Shown here: positions 60,184 to 64,000 of the stretch, piece by piece
Position numbering within the stretch: the stretch's first letter is position 1
How the letters are laid out: each line of letters begins with the position of its first letter
Origin: Bactericera cockerelli
Lineage: Eukaryota > Arthropoda > Insecta > Hemiptera > Triozidae
DNA: 64,000 bases
NCBI GenBank assembly: GCA_024516035.1
Contig: CM044958.1
Coordinates: forward strand, 42,823,743-42,887,742
Direction of reading: 5' to 3'
Notes under the pieces: model-generated
Database searches by the model: none
What the model saw: the letters and a program-made list of their open reading frames with translations, nothing else
Told to the model about the DNA's origin: nothing
Program-made: the position numbers and the translations under genes

Positions 60184-60434
60184 ATGTACATATACCTATT
60201 CCTTGTGCTTGCATCCATGTTGCTAACTTCTACTTGTACAACAGATGACTTTGAGATTTCAGGAGATGAAACTAGCGCGATAAGCCTTGTAATTGCAGCA
60301 AATGAAGCACGGAGAAAAAGCTCAAGATTTCACGAGATATTTTATCCTTTCAGAACCAATGATGAGAGATATCACACGGGGGAGTCGTTTTGGCATAATT
60401 ATTATGTTGACCACACCACATCAATCTGTTTTAA
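60184..60434 (+). CDS. Small frame with signal-like start, cut by a MITE; unknown
   Basis: An ATG-initiated frame whose first residues, MYIYLFLVLASMLLTSTCTT, look like a signal peptide or membrane anchor. A charged segment follows with ANEARRKSSRFHEIFYPF and then RTNDERYH. The frame continues for five residues into the palindromic MITE that begins near 60435 and then stops, so any original product has lost its end. The RFHEIFYPFRTNDERYH region faintly recalls the N-terminal part of PIF/Harbinger-associated proteins, but the match is too weak to assert. It could also be chance. I do not recognise it as a host gene. Confidence 0.2.
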
Positions 60435-60838
60435 TGGCCGGGTCGAGACTTGACTGGCCAGCGTCGATGGCATGTTGAATACACCGGTTCCCTTCAGAAC
60501 ACCGAAGTTAAGCAACATCCAGCGAGGTTAAGACATGGATGGGTGACCATTCAAATTCTAATTCTCGTGACGCTGGCTTTTCCCGCCCCCACTCAGGCTG
60601 GGTGAGGTCAATGTGAGTAGCAGGTTTGTGAGTTTCCTGCGAATGGAGGGTAAAACCCCCGTCGTGATATGACCATGGCAGTTGAACCCCACTTAAAAAA
60701 AAAGACTTGACTGCTGGCTCCCAGCTCTTGTGGATTTAGCGTCACGTGATCAATATCCACCAATCACCGAGCTCCAAATTGATCACGTGACGCTTAATCT
60801 ACATGAGGGGACCCAGCAGTCGAGTCTCGACCCGGCCA
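60435..60838. mobile_element. Palindromic MITE split by a 5S SINE
   Basis: Outer ends TGGCCGGGTCGAGACTTGAC and the complement of GAGTCTCGACCCGGCCA match. Inner sequences GCGTCACGTGATCAAT (60739) and ATTGATCACGTGACGC (60778) also pair. Without the inserted SINE (60457-60713) it is a ~150 bp near-palindrome. No target duplication is clear. Confidence 0.7.
60457..60702 (+). mobile_element. 5S rRNA-derived SINE, copy C
   Basis: Same 5S head as copy A, including the GCCAGCGTC/GACGCTGGC closing stem, CACCGAAGTTAAGC and GGATGGGTGACC. Same body, but the 3' AAGCGACGTTAA segment is missing and the A tail is only 9-10 nt. Flanked by the perfect 11 bp repeat AGACTTGACTG at 60446-60456 and 60703-60713, which belongs to the host MITE. 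Confidence 0.93.
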
Positions 60839-60842
60839 ATAA

Positions 60843-61001
60843 TAGCATAAGGACATATAAATCATATAATACATAGTTCTTCAATTTAAAGATGAAAGTT
60901 TCTATTTATGTTGTTATCTCTTAAGCCCGTCGGGTTAACTTATATCATATAAATGACCGCATTGCAGTCTTCTTATGTCCGAGGAGATATCAAGATGTCA
61001 T
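60843..61001. other. Short gene-less stretch
   Basis: Nothing recognised. Confidence 0.4.
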
Positions 61002-61071
61002 ATCTCTCTCTCTCTCTCTCACTCCAATAGTTCTGCTCCTCACGCAGTGAATGTCCTGTACGTGATCAGAT

Positions 61072-61141
<70 letters not shown>
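61002..61141. repeat. Inverted CT and GA microsatellites
   Basis: A (CT)n tract at 61002-61020 and a (GA)n tract at 61072-61141 are separated by about 50 bp and are complementary, so they could form a hairpin. Confidence 0.9.
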
Positions 61142-61146
<5 letters not shown>

Positions 61147-61559
61147 GTTCATGCTCCTAGAAAAGGTCAAAGTCAAACTCTAGTTCGTTTAATTGCCATC
61201 TAAAATGTTCAACTGAGAGATAACGAAGTTTTCCTCGCTGTATGGACTTTGGAAATTTGCGTTCTGGCGCTTCCTGAGCTGACACTGTGTGAAAATTTCC
61301 ACATGTAATTTTTGACGTACATATGTAATTATTATCCGATCTCGTAAACTCGTAATACACATTTCTATAATAATTATGTACAATCCTATTAGTGCTTAAT
61401 GCACCTAATTACCTTTACTTTCACCACGGGTTTAGTGAGTCCCATTATGCTAAAAGTTTATTCTAAAACCTATAAACTGACTTTTACACAAAAAAATTCA
61501 GCCTTCTATCAACATTTTAACTTTATTACTTGCCCAACATTAACACTATGATATAAACG
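61142..61559. other. Gene-less stretch
   Basis: Nothing recognised. Confidence 0.45.
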
Positions 61560-61700
61560 TAGGACACGTAGGTATGAGGCAATTGAGACATAGTACGGGA
61601 TGGGTAGACTAGAACACAGACCACAAGCGTCTACAGTAGCTCCTGTTTCATGGCTACGAAATGAAAACGGCTGTGAAACACTCATCTTAATAAAAAATAA
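61560..61700 (+). mobile_element. SINE 3' tail, type 2 body
   Basis: GGGATGGGTAGACTAGAACA and CAGACCACAAGCGTCTACAG match the 27185 copy, and TTCATGGCTACGAAATGAAA with GGCTGTGAAACACTCATCTT is the common tail. The tRNA head is missing. The tail runs into an AATAAAAAAT stretch. Confidence 0.75.
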
Positions 61701-62804
61701 AAAATGTATAAGATCATACCAAGAGTGAAAACCTAACCGACTATTTTTTAGCCATGGGGTTGAGTGTATGGGCAAATGGTATTTACTCATAAAACGTCAA
61801 CCTATGAGCTTGAGATAATAACCGCTGTCAATATATTGGCGTCATGTCCAAGTGTCCACACCAATCTAAAATCAAGTGAATCTTTGATGTGATTTTTATG
61901 AATTTACTTGCTAAACATGTAATGAATTCACTTGTACTGCATATATTTTTACCAAAGTGAACTTGAAAAGTACCAAAAATTAAAACAAAAATTACTTTTA
62001 TTAGATGAAAATGAGATGAATCATTTTAAAGAATTATTACACACGTGCCCATTTATCCAACTAAATTATTGTCTCTATAGTTATTTTCCTCACAAAGAAT
62101 AATGCTGTCGCCTATATAAATCTAAACAATAAGACCTGAGATGTTTCAAGGACCTTTGTTCTCAACATATCATGTTCTCATCATCTGAATTAGATGGTTA
62201 AAATTTATGAGAATTATCTAAACAAGTTTCAAGTGCAATATCACAAGAATGAGAACAAAACTTTCATAAACAAGTGCAATTTGTATTTCCTTTTCAAAAA
62301 CAATTGAATTTCACTTGGAAAAGATATTTTGAACTAAGAAAAAGAAGTTTTTCTAGTAATAAGCATTGAACAATAAATAATCCGGATATCTTGTATCATA
62401 AAATATAAATAAAGTTAAGAACTAACTACTCTGTAATTTTCTTCATAAAAACTCTAACTTCAAGTAAGTAAACTTTCCCAAGAAAGAACATGAGTACAAG
62501 GGTGCTATGGTGATACTGTATTACAATTTTACTGTGATAGATACAGTCATTATATCGCGAGTTTGAAATACAATGTATAAATAGGAATGTTATTATTTAT
62601 GAAAATGTAGTTTTCCCTCCTCTCTCTCACCTGCCCTCCCTCCCTTCCTCTCAATATACGACTATTCATTATTCCAGTAGAAAAACTAGCTGATGCTGAA
62701 AGAGGACATCAAAATGACAATGCCTGGTTAGTTTCATGCCCTAAATTTCGATTGAGAGAAGGAAAATAGTTTTAAAAAAAAGAGAACAAGAGAGCTGTAG
62801 AAAA
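61701..62804. other. Gene-less AT-rich stretch
   Basis: Nothing recognised. A TC-rich tract lies at about 62610-62650. Confidence 0.5.
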
Positions 62805-63018
62805 GCCAGCGTCTATACACCGGTTCTCATAGGATCACCGAAGTTAAGCAACGTCCATCGAGGTGATGACTCCGTGATGCTGGTATTCCAGCCTAACCTA
62901 GACCGAGTGAGGTTAATGTGGGTAGCGCAGGTTTGTGAGTTTTCTGCGAATGGAGGGTAACACCCCCGTCGTGATATGACCATTCAGTTGAAAGCGACGT
63001 TAAACCCAAATTAAATAA
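62805..63018 (+). mobile_element. 5S rRNA-derived SINE, copy D, internally deleted
   Basis: Starts GCCAGCGTC, then CACCGGTTCTCATAGGATCA and CCGAAGTTAAGCAACGTCC; the box C region is deleted. The end CGTGATGCTGG is kept. The body GAGTGAGGTTAATGTGGGTA and 3' GAAAGCGACGTTAAACCC follow, with a short A-rich end. More diverged than copies A-C, so older. No clear target duplication. Confidence 0.85.
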
Positions 63019-63486
63019 AAAGACATGTACATAATAAAGAGAAAAAGGATTTGGTTTTGATTGCAAAAAAAAAATAGAAAACAAAACATTCAAGATGAAG
63101 GAAATAAATAGAAAGATACAGAGAGAGAGATTGGGAAAGAGGGAATGGGAAATAGGAAAATAAAGAGATAGAAAAAGGAAGAGGAGAGAAAGATTAGAAT
63201 TATAGATTAGAAGAAGTGGGCGAATACAGGGATAGGAATAGCAGGCTGCATAGACAGAGAAGGAAGCATAATCCAATAAGAAAAGGATTATAATTAATGT
63301 TCTTTTTATAATTGAACACCCATTTCCTTAATCTCTCTCTCTTTTAAAGCTCTCTCTCTATCCCCCTCTCTATATCCCCCTCTCCCTCCCTTCATTCTCA
63401 TTTACTAATTTTTCTTTTCTCTTCCATTCCCTGTCAGTTCTCTCCCATCTAGTTCCATATTCAACTGAACGACATAAGATAATGTA
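63019..63486. other. Gene-less stretch, purine then pyrimidine rich
   Basis: A-G-rich at about 63050-63240 and CT-rich at about 63330-63440. The minus-strand frame at 62893-63276 begins inside the SINE and is low complexity. Confidence 0.5.
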
Positions 63487-63690
63487 ATAATAATATCACC
63501 ATATTGATATTGCACTATTGGGACTTATAATGATTCCCACATTATTTCAGCAGTAAGCTTAAGACGAATTATTATGTGGTCACAATACCAAATAAGAGGA
63601 TAACTGATGTCCCGGCTGGGTTTCGCACAGCAACCTCTGGATTACTAGACCGAAGGCGACGCCTTGACCACTGCACTACTGGGAGAAGAT
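63487..63690 (-). mobile_element. tRNA-headed SINE, head type 3 (copy 3, old)
   Basis: The reverse complement starts CTCCCAGTAGTGCAGTGGTC, has GCGAAACCCAGCCGGGACAT in the B-box region, and continues with ACCACATAATAATTCGTCTT, AGCTTACTGCTGAAATAATG and an ATTATTATT end. This is the same order as the copies at 48906 and 53435 with many substitutions. Confidence 0.8.
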
Positions 63691-64000
63691 AGCCATGATC
63701 CACAAGTATCTTCCAGGATAGGTTAGGCACATAAACATCAGAAATAAAGAGAAGCAATTCAGTCCTTCTCGTGACCTTCTCATTTTGAACTAATTTCACT
63801 CCAGCTTTTATTCTACTCCCTCTCACTCCTCCTCTCCCTCACTCCTCCCTCCCATACTCCAAGAAGAAACATGACAACACAATGTAAATGCGTGTTATGG
63901 CACTTGTCGTAAAAACCAAGTATCTACCTCCCTGGGAAGAACAAATAAAAACTCAGTTATGAACAAATTTCACTCGAAAATTCACGAAAATCTTGTGATG
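63691..64000. other. Gene-less stretch at window end
   Basis: Nothing recognised apart from a TC-rich tract at about 63820-63860. Confidence 0.45.

Overview
This is an AT-rich animal genomic window, almost certainly from an insect. It is dense in transposons, SINEs and satellites, has intron-bearing genes, and shows no bacterial gene organisation. The Slit and LRRC23 homologues look arthropod. The mix of TA-flanked fold-back elements, hAT and PIF-type MITEs and several SINE families is reminiscent of Hemiptera such as planthoppers, but that last step is inference. Only two host genes can be supported, both on the minus strand.

Genes. (1) The signal-peptide exon of slit (37090-37340, minus) encodes the N-terminal LRRNT cysteine cluster and ends at a perfect GTAAGT donor. 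I could not find the next exon in the 37 kb to its left, so most of the left half of the window is probably slit intron 1 or intergenic DNA. (2) A complete four-exon LRRC23-like gene (42766-46480, minus, 353 aa) encodes a radial-spoke-type leucine-rich repeat protein. Its last coding segment is the first unit of an array of about 20 copies of a 73 bp repeat that continues past the stop codon. I infer that the 3' end of the gene seeded a satellite.

Mobile DNA, left to right. A fold-back element with about 420 bp arms carries a transposase remnant (1-1266). A near-intact Tc1 element has two in-frame stops (6350-7957). An hAT-type element with an 8 bp target duplication (14384-17723) contains a second fold-back element with 452 bp arms (14850-17306). 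PIF-type MITEs flanked by TTA lie at 31181-32305 and 51344-51472. A minisatellite-bearing MITE lies at 35466-36306. A Helentron-like repeat occurs in tandem at 47560-48038. A TA-flanked fold-back MITE lies at 58674-59537. A palindromic MITE at 60435-60838 is split by a SINE.

SINEs are the most interesting component. One family has a complete 5S rRNA-like head of about 121 nt with the 5S internal promoter and closing stem. It has three good copies with poly-A tails and target-site duplications (35069, 37841, 60457), plus older copies at 62805 and 46757. At least three tRNA-headed families are also present (27591, 39356/48485, 48906/53435). The central part of the 5S-headed family resembles the body of the 39356/48485 tRNA-headed family, and another SINE 3' tail is attached to two different tRNA heads. 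Both suggest modular exchange.

The rest is non-coding AT-rich sequence with microsatellites, polypurine tracts and several minisatellites (28010, 34427, 34766, 35715, 55171). Most longer open frames there are low-complexity or repeat artefacts.
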